Shown here one piece after another: positions 19,070 through 28,019 of a stretch of 64,000 nucleotides of DNA. The stretch is taken from NCBI RefSeq assembly GCF_003319095.1, contig NZ_QOHI01000004.1, forward strand, positions 405,444-469,443, given 5' to 3'. The translations under genes and the position numbers were made by a program. The notes under the pieces are model-generated. The model had not been told where the DNA came from and made no database searches. It worked only from the letters and a program-made list of their open reading frames with translations. Source of the stretch: Blastococcus sp. TBT05-19 (GTDB lineage: Bacteria; Actinomycetota; Actinomycetes; Mycobacteriales; Geodermatophilaceae). How positions within the stretch are numbered: position 1 is the stretch's first letter; the number at the start of each line of letters is the position of its first letter.

Positions 19070-19471
19070 ATGGCGTCCGTCATCCACTACACGATCGCGA
19101 CCGAAGCCGAGAAGAGCCCCGACTTCCGTCGCGTGCTCTGGACCGGTTCGAAGACGCAGCTGGTCATCATGACCATCCCGCCGGGCGGTGAGATCGGCGA
19201 GGAGGTCCACGAGGACATCGACCAGATCCTCACGTTCGTCAGCGGGACCGGCAGGGCGATCGTCGCCGGCTCCGAGAAGAACGTCGCCCAGGGCGACCTC
19301 GTCGTGGTGCCCGCCGGGAAGAAGCACAACTTCGTCAACACCGGCGCCAACCCGCTGATCCTCTACACGGTCTACGGCCCGCCGGAGCACGCCGACGGTG
19401 CGGTCCACAAGACCAAGGAAGAGGCCGACCGCCTCGAGGAAGAGGGCAAGGACGAGCCTCCGACGGAGTGA
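19070..19471 (+). CDS. Single-domain cupin protein
   Basis: 133-residue beta-barrel protein. Cupin motif 1 is reduced: 'PPGGEIGEEVHEDIDQILTF' carries H and E metal ligands. Motif 2 is 'GDLVVVPAGKKHNFVNTG', with the conserved P-x-G and H. The tail is charged (KTKEEADRLEEEGKDE). Such stand-alone cupins occur widely with unknown substrate and are often annotated as mannose-6-phosphate-isomerase-like or stress proteins. ATG at 19070 with GAGAGGAG upstream. A strong hairpin follows the stop, so it is probably a single transcription unit. Confidence 0.85.
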   Translation: MASVIHYTIATEAEKSPDFRRVLWTGSKTQLVIMTIPPGGEIGEEVHEDIDQILTFVSGTGRAIVAGSEKNVAQGDLVVVPAGKKHNFVNTGANPLILYTVYGPPEHADGAVHKTKEEADRLEEEGKDEPPTE

Positions 19472-19484
19472 CCTCCCCTTTCTG

Positions 19485-19522
19485 CGGGTGTGGCCGGGCA
19501 CGCGGGTGCCCGGCCACACCCG
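19485..19522. terminator. Perfect 17-bp hairpin after the cupin gene
   Basis: CGGGTGTGGCCGGGCAC pairs with GTGCCCGGCCACACCCG around a GCGG loop, 13 bases after the cupin stop. The downstream tract is not T-rich, as is usual in high-GC actinobacteria. It separates the cupin from the dehydrogenase gene 52 bases further on. Confidence 0.8.
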
Positions 19523-19574
19523 TCTCCGGGGACCGGGTGCGCCGGCGTCGGACCCCAGGACCAGACTCGACCGC

Positions 19575-22430
19575 ATGAGCGCACCCGCGGCCCCTCCCTC
19601 GACGGACCAGGCGGACGCCGGCCGGGCCCTCGTCGCCGAGCTCCGGCGCGCGGGCATCGGCGACGTCGACGACTCCGGCCTGGCCCGCGCCCTGTACTCC
19701 TCGGACGCCTCGCTGTACCGGGTGCTCCCCCGGGCCGTGGTCCGCCCGCGCTCGACCGACGAGATCGTCGCGACGCTCGAGGTGTGCCGGCGCCTCGGCG
19801 TGCCGCTGACCGCCCGGGGAGCGGGCACGTCCATCGCCGGCAACGCCGTCGGCACCGGCGTCGTCCTGGACACCAGCCGGCACCTGGCCCGCGTGCACGC
19901 GATCGACGCCGAGGCCCGGACGGCGACCATCGACCCCGGTGTCGTGCAGTCCGCCCTGCAGACCGCGGCCCGCCCGCACGGGCTGCGGTTCGGTCCCGAC
20001 CCGAGCACGCACAACCGCTGCACGGTCGGCGGCATGATCGGCAACAACGCCTGCGGCTCCCGCGCCCTGGGCTACGGCCGGACGTCGGACAACGTGGTGT
20101 CCCTCGACGTGGTCACCGGCACCGGCGAGCGCCTGCGGGTGGGCGCCGGCACGAGCCCGGACGGCTCCGCCGTCCTCGGGCAGCTGCAGCGGCTGGTCGC
20201 CGGCGACCTCGCCACGCTGCGCACCGAGTTCGGCCGCTTCGGCCGCCAGGTGTCGGGCTACTCGCTGGAGCACCTGCTGCCCGAGCGCGGTTTCGACGTC
20301 GCCCGGGCGCTGGTCGGCAGCGAGGGCACGCTCGCCGTCGTCCTCGGCGCCACCGTGCGGCTGGTCACCGACGCCCCCGTGCGCGGCCTGGTCGTGCTCG
20401 GCTACCCCTCGATGGCCGAGGCCGCCGACGCCACCCCCGCCCTGCTCCCCCACGAGCCGACCGCCGTCGAGGGGCTCGACGAGCGGATCGTGCAGCGGCT
20501 CCGCGACGTGCCGGCCGCCGTCGTCCCCGACCTCCCCCGGGGGGCGGGCTGGCTGATCGTCGAGCTGACCGGGGAGAGCGTCGCCGAGGTCGAGGCCAAG
20601 GCCCGCGGCGTCCTGGCCGACGCCGGCGCCGTCGACTCCCTGGTGGTCACCGACCCGGCGCACGCCGCCGCGATCTGGCGGATCCGCGAGGACGGCGCGG
20701 GGCTGGCCAACCGGACCTCCGACGGGCACCCGGCGCACGCCGGCTGGGAGGACGCCGCCGTCCCGGTCGAGCAGCTGGGCGCCTACCTGCGGGAGTTCGA
20801 CGCCCTGCTCGACCAGCACGGCCTGCAGTGCGTCCCCTACGGCCACTTCGGCGACGGGTGCGTGCACGGGCGGATCGACTTCCCGCTCGGGGCCGGACCC
20901 GACTCCGGCCGCGGCCGCTACCGGGCGTTCGTGCAGGACGCCGCCCAGCTGGTCGCCGGTTACGGCGGGTCGCTCTCGGGCGAGCACGGCGACGGCCGCG
21001 CCCGCAGCGAGCTGCTGCCGCTCATGTACTCCCCCGCCGCGCTCTCGCTGTTCGAGCAGGTCAAGGCGGTGTTCGACCCCGACGACGTGCTCAACCCCGG
21101 CGTGCTGGTGCGCCCGGTGCCGGTGGACGACGACATCCGCATGGCTGCGGCCCCCCGGAAGCGCGAGAACCTGGCGCTGGCCTACCGGCACGACGGCGGC
21201 GACTTCTCGGCGGCCGTGCACCGGTGCACCGGTGTCGGCAAGTGCCGGGCGGACCTGCAGGCCTCCGGCGGGGTCATGTGCCCGTCGTGGCCGGCCACCC
21301 GCGAGGAGAAGGACACCACCCGCGGCCGGGCCCGGGTGCTGCAGGAGATGCTCGCCCCCGGCGGGCCGGTCACCGACTGGCGCTCGCCGGAGGTGCACGA
21401 CGCCCTCGACCTCTGCCTGAGCTGCAAGGGCTGCTCGAGCGACTGCCCCACCGGCGTGGACATGGCCTCCTACAAGGCCGAGGTGCTGCACCAGTCCTAC
21501 CGGCGCCGGCTCCGTCCGATGTCGCACTACACGCTCGGCCGGCTGCCCTTCTGGGCCGACCTGGCCGCGAAGGCCCCCCGCCTGGTGAACGCGGTGCTGC
21601 GCTCACGGCTGGGTGGACGGCTGGCCAAGTGGGGTGCGGGCATGGACCAGCGCCGGGAGGTGCCGCCGTTCGCGCGGCGCACGTTCCGGGACGAGTGGGC
21701 CGCCCGGCCGGCGCAGACGACCGGGGGCGCACCGGTCGCGCTGTGGGTCGACTCGTTCACCGACCACTTCGCCCCCGAGGTCGCGCACGCCGTCGCCCGC
21801 GTGCTCGAGCAGGCCGGCTACCGGGTGCAGGTGCCCGGCGCCGACACCTGCTGCGGGCTGACCTGGATCACCACCGGCCAGCTCGACACCGCCCGCGCCA
21901 CGCTCGCGCACACCGTCGACACGCTGCTGCCCCTCGTCGACGCCGGCATCCCGGTGGTCGGCGTCGAGCCCTCGTGCACCGCGGCGCTGCGCGGGGAGTC
22001 GCTGGAGCTCGTGGGCGGGGAGGCCGCCGAGCGCGTCGCGCGCGGCACCCGCACCCTGGCCGAGCTGCTCGCGGACACACCCGGCTGGGAGGCGCCGTCG
22101 ATGGCCGGCCTGGAGATCGTCGCCCAGCCGCACTGCCACCACGCGTCGGTGCTGGGCTGGTCGGCCGACGCCGCCCTGCTCAAGAAGGCCGGGGCGAACG
22201 TCACCCGGCTCGGTGGCTGCTGCGGGCTGGCCGGGAACTGGGGCGTGGAGAAGGGCCACCACGACGTCTCGGTCACCATCGCGGAGCAGCAGCTGCTGCC
22301 CGCGGTGCGCGACCTCTCGCCCGACGCGGTCGTCCTGGCCGACGGTTTCTCCTGCCGCACCCAGCTCGACCAGCTCGCCGGACGGCGCGGTCTGCACCTC
22401 GCCGAGCTGCTGGCCGACCGGCTGGGCTGA
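19575..22430 (+). CDS. FAD-binding and (Fe-S)-binding oxidoreductase (D-lactate/2-hydroxyacid dehydrogenase type)
   Basis: 951-residue fusion of a GlcD-like and a GlpC/LldE-like half. It begins with a PCMH FAD domain (about 40-220; 'PLTARGAGTSIAGNAVGTGV', 'CTVGGMIGNNACGSRALGYG'), then an FAD-linked oxidase C domain (to about 510; 'GGSLSGEHGDGRARSELLPL'). Two iron-sulfur stretches follow: 'CTGVGKC' near 549 with a later Cys-Pro, and 'CLSCKGCSSDCPTGVD' near 614. Two CCG-type clusters come last ('CCGLTW' near 759, 'GGCCGLAGNWG' near 880). Such enzymes oxidise D-2-hydroxyacids and pass electrons to the quinone pool or a cytochrome. The exact substrate (D-lactate, glycolate or 2-hydroxyglutarate) is not decidable. 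Start ATG at 19575. Confidence 0.9.
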   Translation: MSAPAAPPSTDQADAGRALVAELRRAGIGDVDDSGLARALYSSDASLYRVLPRAVVRPRSTDEIVATLEVCRRLGVPLTARGAGTSIAGNAVGTGVVLDTSRHLARVHAIDAEARTATIDPGVVQSALQTAARPHGLRFGPDPSTHNRCTVGGMIGNNACGSRALGYGRTSDNVVSLDVVTGTGERLRVGAGTSPDGSAVLGQLQRLVAGDLATLRTEFGRFGRQVSGYSLEHLLPERGFDVARALVGSEGTLAVVLGATVRLVTDAPVRGLVVLGYPSMAEAADATPALLPHEPTAVEGLDERIVQRLRDVPAAVVPDLPRGAGWLIVELTGESVAEVEAKARGVLADAGAVDSLVVTDPAHAAAIWRIREDGAGLANRTSDGHPAHAGWEDAAVPVEQLGAYLREFDALLDQHGLQCVPYGHFGDGCVHGRIDFPLGAGPDSGRGRYRAFVQDAAQLVAGYGGSLSGEHGDGRARSELLPLMYSPAALSLFEQVKAVFDPDDVLNPGVLVRPVPVDDDIRMAAAPRKRENLALAYRHDGGDFSAAVHRCTGVGKCRADLQASGGVMCPSWPATREEKDTTRGRARVLQEMLAPGGPVTDWRSPEVHDALDLCLSCKGCSSDCPTGVDMASYKAEVLHQSYRRRLRPMSHYTLGRLPFWADLAAKAPRLVNAVLRSRLGGRLAKWGAGMDQRREVPPFARRTFRDEWAARPAQTTGGAPVALWVDSFTDHFAPEVAHAVARVLEQAGYRVQVPGADTCCGLTWITTGQLDTARATLAHTVDTLLPLVDAGIPVVGVEPSCTAALRGESLELVGGEAAERVARGTRTLAELLADTPGWEAPSMAGLEIVAQPHCHHASVLGWSADAALLKKAGANVTRLGGCCGLAGNWGVEKGHHDVSVTIAEQQLLPAVRDLSPDAVVLADGFSCRTQLDQLAGRRGLHLAELLADRLG

Positions 22431-22465
22431 GCGACCGGGCCTCCGCCGTCTGCGACGATGCCGTC

Positions 22466-22951
22466 GTGGAGCTCGAGGAGACCCTGCTGCCCGGAGTCGG
22501 CGTCCGCTACGAGATGCGGTGCAGCTCCGGCCAGGTCCTGGGCATCGTCGTGCAACGCCAGGGTGGCGCGGAGATCTCCGTCTACGACCGGCGCGATCCC
22601 GACCGCGCCCTGGGCATGTTCCGGCTCAGCCCCGACGAGGCCGACGCCGTCGCCGAGGTCCTCGGCGCTCCACGGCTGACCCAGCGCTTCGCGGACCTCT
22701 CCAAGGAGGTCCCGGGCCTGGAGTCCGCCCGGCTGGGCATCGGCGCGGGCTCGCCGTTCGACGGGCGGCCGCTCGGCGACACCCGGGCTCGGACGCTCAC
22801 CGGCTGCTCCATCGTCGCCCTGGTCCGCGGCGCCGAGGTGGTGCCGTCCCCCGGACCGGAGGACGTGCTGCGCGGCGGCGACGTGCTGGTGGTGATCGGA
22901 TCCGGCGCCGGGCTCGCGCAGCTGGAGCGCCGGCTCTCCGACGGGGGCTAG
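22466..22951 (+). CDS. Cation:proton antiporter regulatory subunit (KhtT-like, TrkA-C domain)
   Basis: 161-residue cytosolic protein. The N-terminal part 'LEETLLPGVGVRYEMRCSSG' and 'YDRRDPDRALGMFRLSPDEA' matches KhtT-type subunits. The C-terminal RCK_C/TrkA-C domain (about 75-160) has 'VRGAEVVPSPGPEDVLRGGD' and 'LVVIGSGAGLAQLERRL'. It would bind a nucleotide ligand and gate the adjacent antiporter. GTG at 22466 starts exactly at the conserved N-terminus; six bases separate its stop from the antiporter start, so both are co-translated. Confidence 0.88.
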   Translation: MELEETLLPGVGVRYEMRCSSGQVLGIVVQRQGGAEISVYDRRDPDRALGMFRLSPDEADAVAEVLGAPRLTQRFADLSKEVPGLESARLGIGAGSPFDGRPLGDTRARTLTGCSIVALVRGAEVVPSPGPEDVLRGGDVLVVIGSGAGLAQLERRLSDGG

Positions 22952-22957
22952 ACCGGC

Positions 22958-24121
22958 GTGGACCACGTCGCCGCACTGCTCGTCGAGCTGGGCCTGCTGT
23001 TCGTCGGTCTGTCGGTGCTCGGCATGGTCGCCCGCCGCCTGGGCCTCTCTCCCGTCCCGTTCGTGCTCGTCGCCGCCCTCGCCGTGGGCGACGGCGGGGT
23101 GGTGCCGTTGACGACGGCGGAGCCGTTCCTCACCGCGGCCGCCGAGATCGGCGTGGTGCTCCTGCTCCTCACGCTCGGCCTGGAGTTCTCCGCCACGGAG
23201 CTGTTCAGCTCCTTCCGCCGGCACGCGCCCTCCGGCCTGGTCGACCTGGTGCTGAACGCGCCACCGGGCTTCGTCGCCGGCCTGCTCCTCGGACTGCCCT
23301 GGCAGGGGGCCCTGGCGCTGGCCGGCGTCACCTGGATCTCCTCGTCGGGGATCGTCGCCCGCCTGCTCGGCGACCTCGGCCGGCTGGCCAACCGCGAGAC
23401 CCCGGCCGTGCTCGCCGTGCTGGTGCTCGAGGACCTCGCGATGGCGCTGTTCCTGCCGCTGCTCGTCGTCGCCCTCGCCGGGCAGGGGCCGGCGGCGGCG
23501 GTCGCCGGCGTCGCCCTGGCCGTCGGGGCCGTCGTCCTGGTGCTGGCGGCCGCGCAGCGGCACGGTCACCGGCTCGGCCGGCTGCTCAGCCACGACGACG
23601 ACGAGCAGGTGCTGCTGCGCCTGGTCGGGCTGACGCTCCTGGTCGCGGGCGCCGCGCAGGCCATGGGGGCCTCGGCGGCGGTCGGCGCGTTCCTGGTCGG
23701 CCTGGCGCTGCCGGCCTCCTTCGCCGAGCGCGCCCGGGCGATCCTCGGCCCGCTGCGCGACCTGTTCGCCGCGCTGTTCTTCGTCGCGTTCGGCTTCGCC
23801 ACCGACCCGGGCGCGATCCTGCCGGTCCTGCCGGCCGCGCTGGCCCTGGCCGTGGTCACCGCCGCCACGAAGATGGGCACCGGCTGGTTCGCCGCCCGGC
23901 GCGACGGCATCGCCGTCCCGGGACGGCTGCGCGCCGGTACGGCGCTGATCGCCCGCGGCGAGTTCTCCATCGTCATCGCCGGGCTCGCGGTCACCGCGGG
24001 GCTGGCCGAGGTCGGCCCGATCGCCACCGGCTACGTGCTGGTGCTGGCAGTGGCCGGACCGGTGCTCACGCGCTTCGCCGAGCCCGCCGGGCTGCGGCGG
24101 CAGGCGTTCGCGCCCACCTGA
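22958..24121 (+). CDS. CPA2-family cation:proton antiporter (KhtU-like)
   Basis: 387-residue membrane transporter with 11-13 helices, predicted to exchange K+ (or Na+) for protons. Family hallmarks: 'AAEIGVVLLLLTLGLEFSAT' (TM3 region), 'AGVTWISSSGIVARLLGDLG', 'VLVLEDLAMALFLPLL' (the E-D of the transport site) and 'IARGEFSIVIAGLAV'. There is no C-terminal RCK domain; the separate upstream KhtT-like subunit supplies it, as in the Bacillus KhtTU system. GTG at 22958. Confidence 0.9.
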   Translation: MDHVAALLVELGLLFVGLSVLGMVARRLGLSPVPFVLVAALAVGDGGVVPLTTAEPFLTAAAEIGVVLLLLTLGLEFSATELFSSFRRHAPSGLVDLVLNAPPGFVAGLLLGLPWQGALALAGVTWISSSGIVARLLGDLGRLANRETPAVLAVLVLEDLAMALFLPLLVVALAGQGPAAAVAGVALAVGAVVLVLAAAQRHGHRLGRLLSHDDDEQVLLRLVGLTLLVAGAAQAMGASAAVGAFLVGLALPASFAERARAILGPLRDLFAALFFVAFGFATDPGAILPVLPAALALAVVTAATKMGTGWFAARRDGIAVPGRLRAGTALIARGEFSIVIAGLAVTAGLAEVGPIATGYVLVLAVAGPVLTRFAEPAGLRRQAFAPT

Positions 24122-24136
24122 CCCTCAGGTCGAGGG

Positions 24137-24766
24137 TCAGGCCGCGGCGTCGTCCCGGCGCGCCCGGGCGGCGGCGAGCACGTGCGGGCCGAGCGCACGG
24201 GCGATCCGCGCGTAGCCGGCCGAGGACGGGTGGAACCGGTCGGCGGAGAAGAGCGCAGGGTCCGCGACGAAGGCACCGGCCAGGTCGGCCACGACCGACG
24301 CGACCGTGGCACCGGCGCCCTCGGCGACCCGCGTCTGGCCGCTCTGCAGGACCGAGCAGGCGCCCCGCACCAGCGGGCGGAGCGCCGGCGGCACGAACGG
24401 CACCATCGACATGTCCGGTGCCGGGACGACGACGACGGCGCTGCCGGCGGCGCGCAGTGCGGTGACCGCAGCCCCGAGCGCGGCAGTCGCCTGCGGGGCG
24501 GGCACGAAGCGGGCCAGGTCGTTGGCCCCGATCACGACGAGCGCGAGGTCGGGCTCGAGCGGCAGCGCGCGGCGCACCTGCGCGGCCAGGTCCGCCGAGA
24601 CGGCTCCGGGGACGGCCAGGACGTGCAGGTCGACGTCGAACCCGTCGGCGGTGAGCTCGGCGGCGAGACGGCGGCCGAGGGTGTCCTCGGCGCGCGCGGC
24701 ACCGGTGCCGAAGGCGATCGAGTCGCCGAGGACGAGCAGTCGGAGCGGAGAAGCAGCAGGGGCCAC
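24137..24766 (-). CDS. SGNH/GDSL-type hydrolase
   Basis: About 209 residues. The four SGNH blocks are visible: 'LLVLGDSIAFGTG' (nucleophile Ser), 'VLAVPGAVSADLAAQV' (Gly), 'DLALVVIGANDLARFV' (Asn) and 'FSADRFHPSSAGYARIA' (Asp and His). It probably acts as an esterase or lipase-like enzyme; the substrate is unknown and no signal peptide is clear. The start is uncertain: GTG at 24766 lies inside one arm of a strong hairpin, and the frame remains open upstream to about 24889. It converges on the antiporter gene. Confidence 0.82.
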   Translation of the reverse strand: MAPAASPLRLLVLGDSIAFGTGAARAEDTLGRRLAAELTADGFDVDLHVLAVPGAVSADLAAQVRRALPLEPDLALVVIGANDLARFVPAPQATAALGAAVTALRAAGSAVVVVPAPDMSMVPFVPPALRPLVRGACSVLQSGQTRVAEGAGATVASVVADLAGAFVADPALFSADRFHPSSAGYARIARALGPHVLAAARARRDDAAA

Positions 24767-24793
24767 GACCGGATCAACGCCGGTCGTGGCCCC
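24759..24793 (-). terminator. 14-bp hairpin between the crotonase and SGNH genes
   Basis: GGGGCCACGACCGG pairs perfectly with CCGGTCGTGGCCCC around a 7-base loop. It lies about 100 bases downstream of the enoyl-CoA hydratase stop, so it is best read as its terminator, but it also covers the most likely SGNH hydrolase start codon. Confidence 0.65.
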
Positions 24794-24895
24794 CCTATGC
24801 CGCCGCAGGTCAGTGCAGCGACACCCCCGCGGCGCCCTGCTCCTCGGCCAGACGCTGGGCGCCCGACGTCGTCTCGAGCGACCCCCCACAACGGA
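24794..24895 (-). other. Short non-annotated gap with a gene-tail-like reading frame
   Basis: Between the hairpin and the crotonase stop, one minus-strand frame reads 'GGSLETTSGAQRLAEEQG' and then 'AAGVSLH' to a TGA at 24810, with the strong G/C third-position bias of real genes here. No start codon of its own and no ribosome site are visible. It may be a degraded gene tail or chance. Confidence 0.3.
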
Positions 24896-25663
24896 TCAGC
24901 GGCCGCGCCACACCGGGTCCCGGCGCTCGGCGAACGCCGTCGAGCCCTCGCGAGCGTCCTCGGAGGAGAACACCGGCCGCACGATCTCGTCCTGGCGGTC
25001 CCACTGCTCCTCCGGCGACCACGCGGGGGAGGCCAGCACGACCTGCTTGGTCGCCGCAACGGCGAGCGGCCCGTTCGCCGCGATCCGCCCGGCCAGCGAC
25101 ACGGCCGCGTCCAGCGCCGTCCCGTCCTCGACCACCTGGTTCACCAGGCCGACCGCCGCCGCCCGCTCGGCGTCGATCGGGTCGCCGGTGAGCAGCAGCT
25201 CGAGCGCCACCGCCCGCGGTATCCGCTGCGGCAGCAGCAGCGCCGCTCCCCCGGCGGCGACCAGGGAGCGCTTCACCTCCGGGACGCCGAACCGCGCACC
25301 GCGCCCGGCGACGACGAGGTCGCAGGCGAGCACCAGCTCGAACCCGCCGGCGAGCGCGCCGCCCTCGACCGCGGCGATCAGGGGCTTGCGCGGTGGGGTC
25401 TTCGTGATGCCGCACAGCCCACGACCCTCGATGGCCGGCGTCTCGCCGCGCAGGAACGCCTTGAGGTCCATCCCCGCGGAGAAGAAGCCCCCGGCGCCGG
25501 TCAGGACGCCGGCGCGCAGGTCGTCGGAGGCGTCCAGCTCGTCGACGGCGGCCGCGACGTCCCGGGCGACGGCGGCGTCCAGGGCGTTCTTCGCGTGCGG
25601 CCGGTTGATCGTGACGACCTGCACCGCACCGCGGCGCTCGACGAGGACTGGCTGCTCGGACAC
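24896..25663 (-). CDS. Crotonase-family enoyl-CoA hydratase/isomerase
   Basis: 255-residue cytosolic enzyme of fatty-acid or related acyl-CoA breakdown. The crotonase oxyanion and active-site segments are present: 'VTINRPHAKNALDAAVARDV', 'GAGGFFSAGMDLKAFLRGE', 'VEGGALAGGFELVLACDLVV' and 'GVPEVKRSLVAAGGAALLLP' (the conserved Glu of GVPE), ending 'FAERRDPVWRGR'. Normal length. Start ATG at 25663. It lies 79 bases downstream of the fabG-type gene, with a terminator hairpin between, so it probably has its own promoter. Substrate chain length is unknown. Confidence 0.9.
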   Translation of the reverse strand: MSEQPVLVERRGAVQVVTINRPHAKNALDAAVARDVAAAVDELDASDDLRAGVLTGAGGFFSAGMDLKAFLRGETPAIEGRGLCGITKTPPRKPLIAAVEGGALAGGFELVLACDLVVAGRGARFGVPEVKRSLVAAGGAALLLPQRIPRAVALELLLTGDPIDAERAAAVGLVNQVVEDGTALDAAVSLAGRIAANGPLAVAATKQVVLASPAWSPEEQWDRQDEIVRPVFSSEDAREGSTAFAERRDPVWRGR

Positions 25664-25691
25664 GGGACCTCCGGGGTCGGGAAAGGCGCGA

Positions 25692-25719
25692 GGCCGGGCA
25701 GCCTAGTGGCTGCCCGGCC
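25692..25719 (-). terminator. 12-bp hairpin after the 3-oxoacyl reductase gene
   Basis: GGCCGGGCAGCC pairs with GGCTGCCCGGCC around TAGT, 23 bases past the stop of the minus-strand SDR gene. Confidence 0.75.
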
Positions 25720-25742
25720 CCGTGACGTGCTGGAACCGATGG

Positions 25743-26519
25743 TTACGCCTTGGGGCCACCGGCGGCGTAGACGACCTGGCCGGAGATGAAGCCGGCGCCC
25801 TCGCTGACGAAGAACGACACCAGGTGCGCGATGTCCTCGGGCTGGCCGACACGGGCCACCGGGATCATCGAGGCGGCGCCCTTGATGAAGTCGTCGAAGG
25901 GGATGCCCATGCGGTCGGCCGTGGCCTTGGTCATCTCGGTCTGGATGAAGCCCGGGGCGATCGCGTTGGCGGTCACGCCGAACTTGCCCAGCTCGATGGC
26001 GAGGGTCTTGGTGAAGCCCTGGAGACCGGCCTTCGCGGTGGAGTAGTTGGCCTGGCCGCGGTTGCCCAGCGCCGAGGTCGACGACAGGTTCACGATCCGG
26101 CCGAACTTCTGGTCGATCATGTGCTTCTGGGCGGCACGGGTCATGAGGAAGGCACCGCGCAGGTGCACGTTCATGACGATGTCCCAGTCGGAGTCCGACA
26201 TCTTGAACAGCATGTTGTCGCGGAGCACACCGGCGTTGTTGACCAGCACGGTGGGCGCGCCCAGCTCGGTGGCGATGCGCTCGACGGCCGCCTCGACGGC
26301 GGCGGAGTCGCTGACGTCGGCCCCGACGGCCAGCGCCTTGCCGCCCGCGGACTCGATCGCCTCGACGGTCGCCTTGGCGGCGCCCTCGTCCAGGTCGAGG
26401 ACCGCGACGGCGAAGCCGTCCTGGGCCAGCCGGATGGCGGTCGCCGCGCCGATGCCCCGGGCCGCGCCGGTCACGATGGCCACGCGGGACGGTGCCCCCG
26501 TGGTGCCTGCCTCGCTCAT
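25743..26519 (-). CDS. fabG: 3-oxoacyl-ACP/CoA reductase (SDR, FabG family)
   Basis: 258-residue NAD(P)-dependent short-chain dehydrogenase. The nucleotide loop is 'AIVTGAARGIGAATAIRLAQ', followed by 'NNAGVLRDNMLFKMSDSDW'. The catalytic Ser is in 'NLSSTSALGNRGQ' and the Tyr-x3-Lys in 'ANYSTAKAGLQGFTKTLAIE'. 'FIQTEMTK' and the terminal 'FISGQVVYAAGGPKA' are FabG-type. A role in fatty-acid synthesis or in 3-hydroxyacyl-CoA oxidation is possible; the neighbouring crotonase makes the second plausible. This is one of two fabG paralogues in the window; the other (59623-60327) is the fabI-linked one. Confidence 0.87.
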   Translation of the reverse strand: MSEAGTTGAPSRVAIVTGAARGIGAATAIRLAQDGFAVAVLDLDEGAAKATVEAIESAGGKALAVGADVSDSAAVEAAVERIATELGAPTVLVNNAGVLRDNMLFKMSDSDWDIVMNVHLRGAFLMTRAAQKHMIDQKFGRIVNLSSTSALGNRGQANYSTAKAGLQGFTKTLAIELGKFGVTANAIAPGFIQTEMTKATADRMGIPFDDFIKGAASMIPVARVGQPEDIAHLVSFFVSEGAGFISGQVVYAAGGPKA

Positions 26520-26659
26520 GAGATCCCCTTCAGGTCGGATGCCGGCGGCACCGGGGACCCCGGTGCGCGGCGAGCTGCGACCGACACGTTACGGCCGCCG
26601 GTTGCGGCACCCGTCACAAGGTCGGGCAGGGCTCCCGCACGGGCACACCGGTGGAGCGG

Positions 26660-27955
26660 TCAGTCCTTCTCCGCGACGGCGCCCACGGGCTCGACCTCGG
26701 TCCCGGCCGACCGGCGGTGCGGGTGGTGGTGCAGCCGCCGCATCGAGGCCAGCGTCGCGTGCCGCACGTCCATCCGGCGGCGGGCGCGCTCCGTCCGCGG
26801 GGCCCGGGGTTCCTCGCGCAGCAGCGCGTCGAGCCAGTGCCCGCGCGGATCGACGTCCACCAGCAGTGCCTTGACCAGCAGCGTGAGCGGGATGGCGAGG
26901 AGCGCGCCGAGAGCGCCGAGCACCCAGCTCCAGAACAGCAGCGCGATGAACGTGACCGTCATCGACAGGCCGACCGAGTCGCCCACGAAGCGCGGCTGGA
27001 CCAGCGTCTGGACGACGAAGTTCAGCAGCGAGTAGACGACCAGGATCGCCACGAAGTCGCCCCACCCGCCCGCGAGCAGCCCGAGCACGGCGGGGGGCGC
27101 CACGCCCAGCACGAAGCCGATGTTCGGCACGTAGTTGGTGATGAAGGCCAGCAGCCCCCACAGCGGCGCGGCCGGCACGTCGAGCCACACCAGCGCGAGG
27201 GTGTCGCCCACGGCCACGATCGCGCCGAACACCGTGCTGACCAGCAGGTAGCTGCGGGTGCCGCGGGTGAACAGCGTGAGGGCCACCGGCAGGTGCGGCC
27301 GCTCGGAGGCGACCAGCTGCATCCGCCGGCTGAAGCCGCCAGACTCGATGGCCATGAACACCAGCGCCGACAGCAGCAGGACCAGCGTGGAGGCCGCGCT
27401 GGTCAGGCGGGCGAGCAGATCGGTGGCCAGCCCGACCAGCGAGCCGTAGTCGATCTGCCGCACCAGGTCCGACACCTGACCGGAGACGATGCCCCGGTTG
27501 TTGAGGTCGGCGACGACGTCGTTGATGAGCACCTGGGCCTGGCCGGCGTAGTCGGGCAGCAGCGCGGCGAACTGGGCCACCGAGACGACCAGCAGCGCGA
27601 CGAAGCCGAGCAGCACCGCCCACACCAGCAGGAGCAGCACGGTGGTGGCGAGCCACCGGGGCGCCCCGAGCCGCCGCAGCCAGCTCTGCACCGGAGCCAG
27701 CGCGATGACCACGACCAGCGCCATGAACACCGGGGCGACCAGCCAGGCCACCGCCTGCAGGCCGGCGATCGCGATCGCGGCGGCCGCGACGCCGCCGACG
27801 AGGAGCAGCCACCGGGGCAGGCCGGGCGCGGTGATCTCGGCCGGCGCGGGATCGGCGGCCGGCACGACGTCCTCGATCGCGACGTCGTCCTGCTCGCCGC
27901 CCCGGGTCGCCAGTGCGCGTGGACCCGTGGCGGGCAGATCGCGTGCTGCTGCCAT
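26660..27955 (-). CDS. AI-2E family transporter (first copy)
   Basis: 431-residue membrane permease of the AI-2E/PerM family with about 8 helices. 'VDVPAAPLWGLLAFITNYVP' and 'NIGFVLGVAPPAVLGLLAGG' are the family core, followed by 'LVQPRFVGDSVGLSMTVTFI'. A hydrophilic N-terminus (about 45 residues) and a basic, His-rich C-terminal tail flank the core. Despite the family name, most members are not shown to export autoinducer-2; some are Na+/H+ or general exporters. Start ATG at 27955, 64 bases from the ankyrin gene stop. Confidence 0.88.
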   Translation of the reverse strand: MAAARDLPATGPRALATRGGEQDDVAIEDVVPAADPAPAEITAPGLPRWLLLVGGVAAAAIAIAGLQAVAWLVAPVFMALVVVIALAPVQSWLRRLGAPRWLATTVLLLLVWAVLLGFVALLVVSVAQFAALLPDYAGQAQVLINDVVADLNNRGIVSGQVSDLVRQIDYGSLVGLATDLLARLTSAASTLVLLLSALVFMAIESGGFSRRMQLVASERPHLPVALTLFTRGTRSYLLVSTVFGAIVAVGDTLALVWLDVPAAPLWGLLAFITNYVPNIGFVLGVAPPAVLGLLAGGWGDFVAILVVYSLLNFVVQTLVQPRFVGDSVGLSMTVTFIALLFWSWVLGALGALLAIPLTLLVKALLVDVDPRGHWLDALLREEPRAPRTERARRRMDVRHATLASMRRLHHHPHRRSAGTEVEPVGAVAEKD

Positions 27956-28019
27956 GCCGCCCCTCCCCCCTCGGTGCGCCGATCCTCCCCCAGATCGCCT
28001 CGCGGCGACGGGAGCGACG

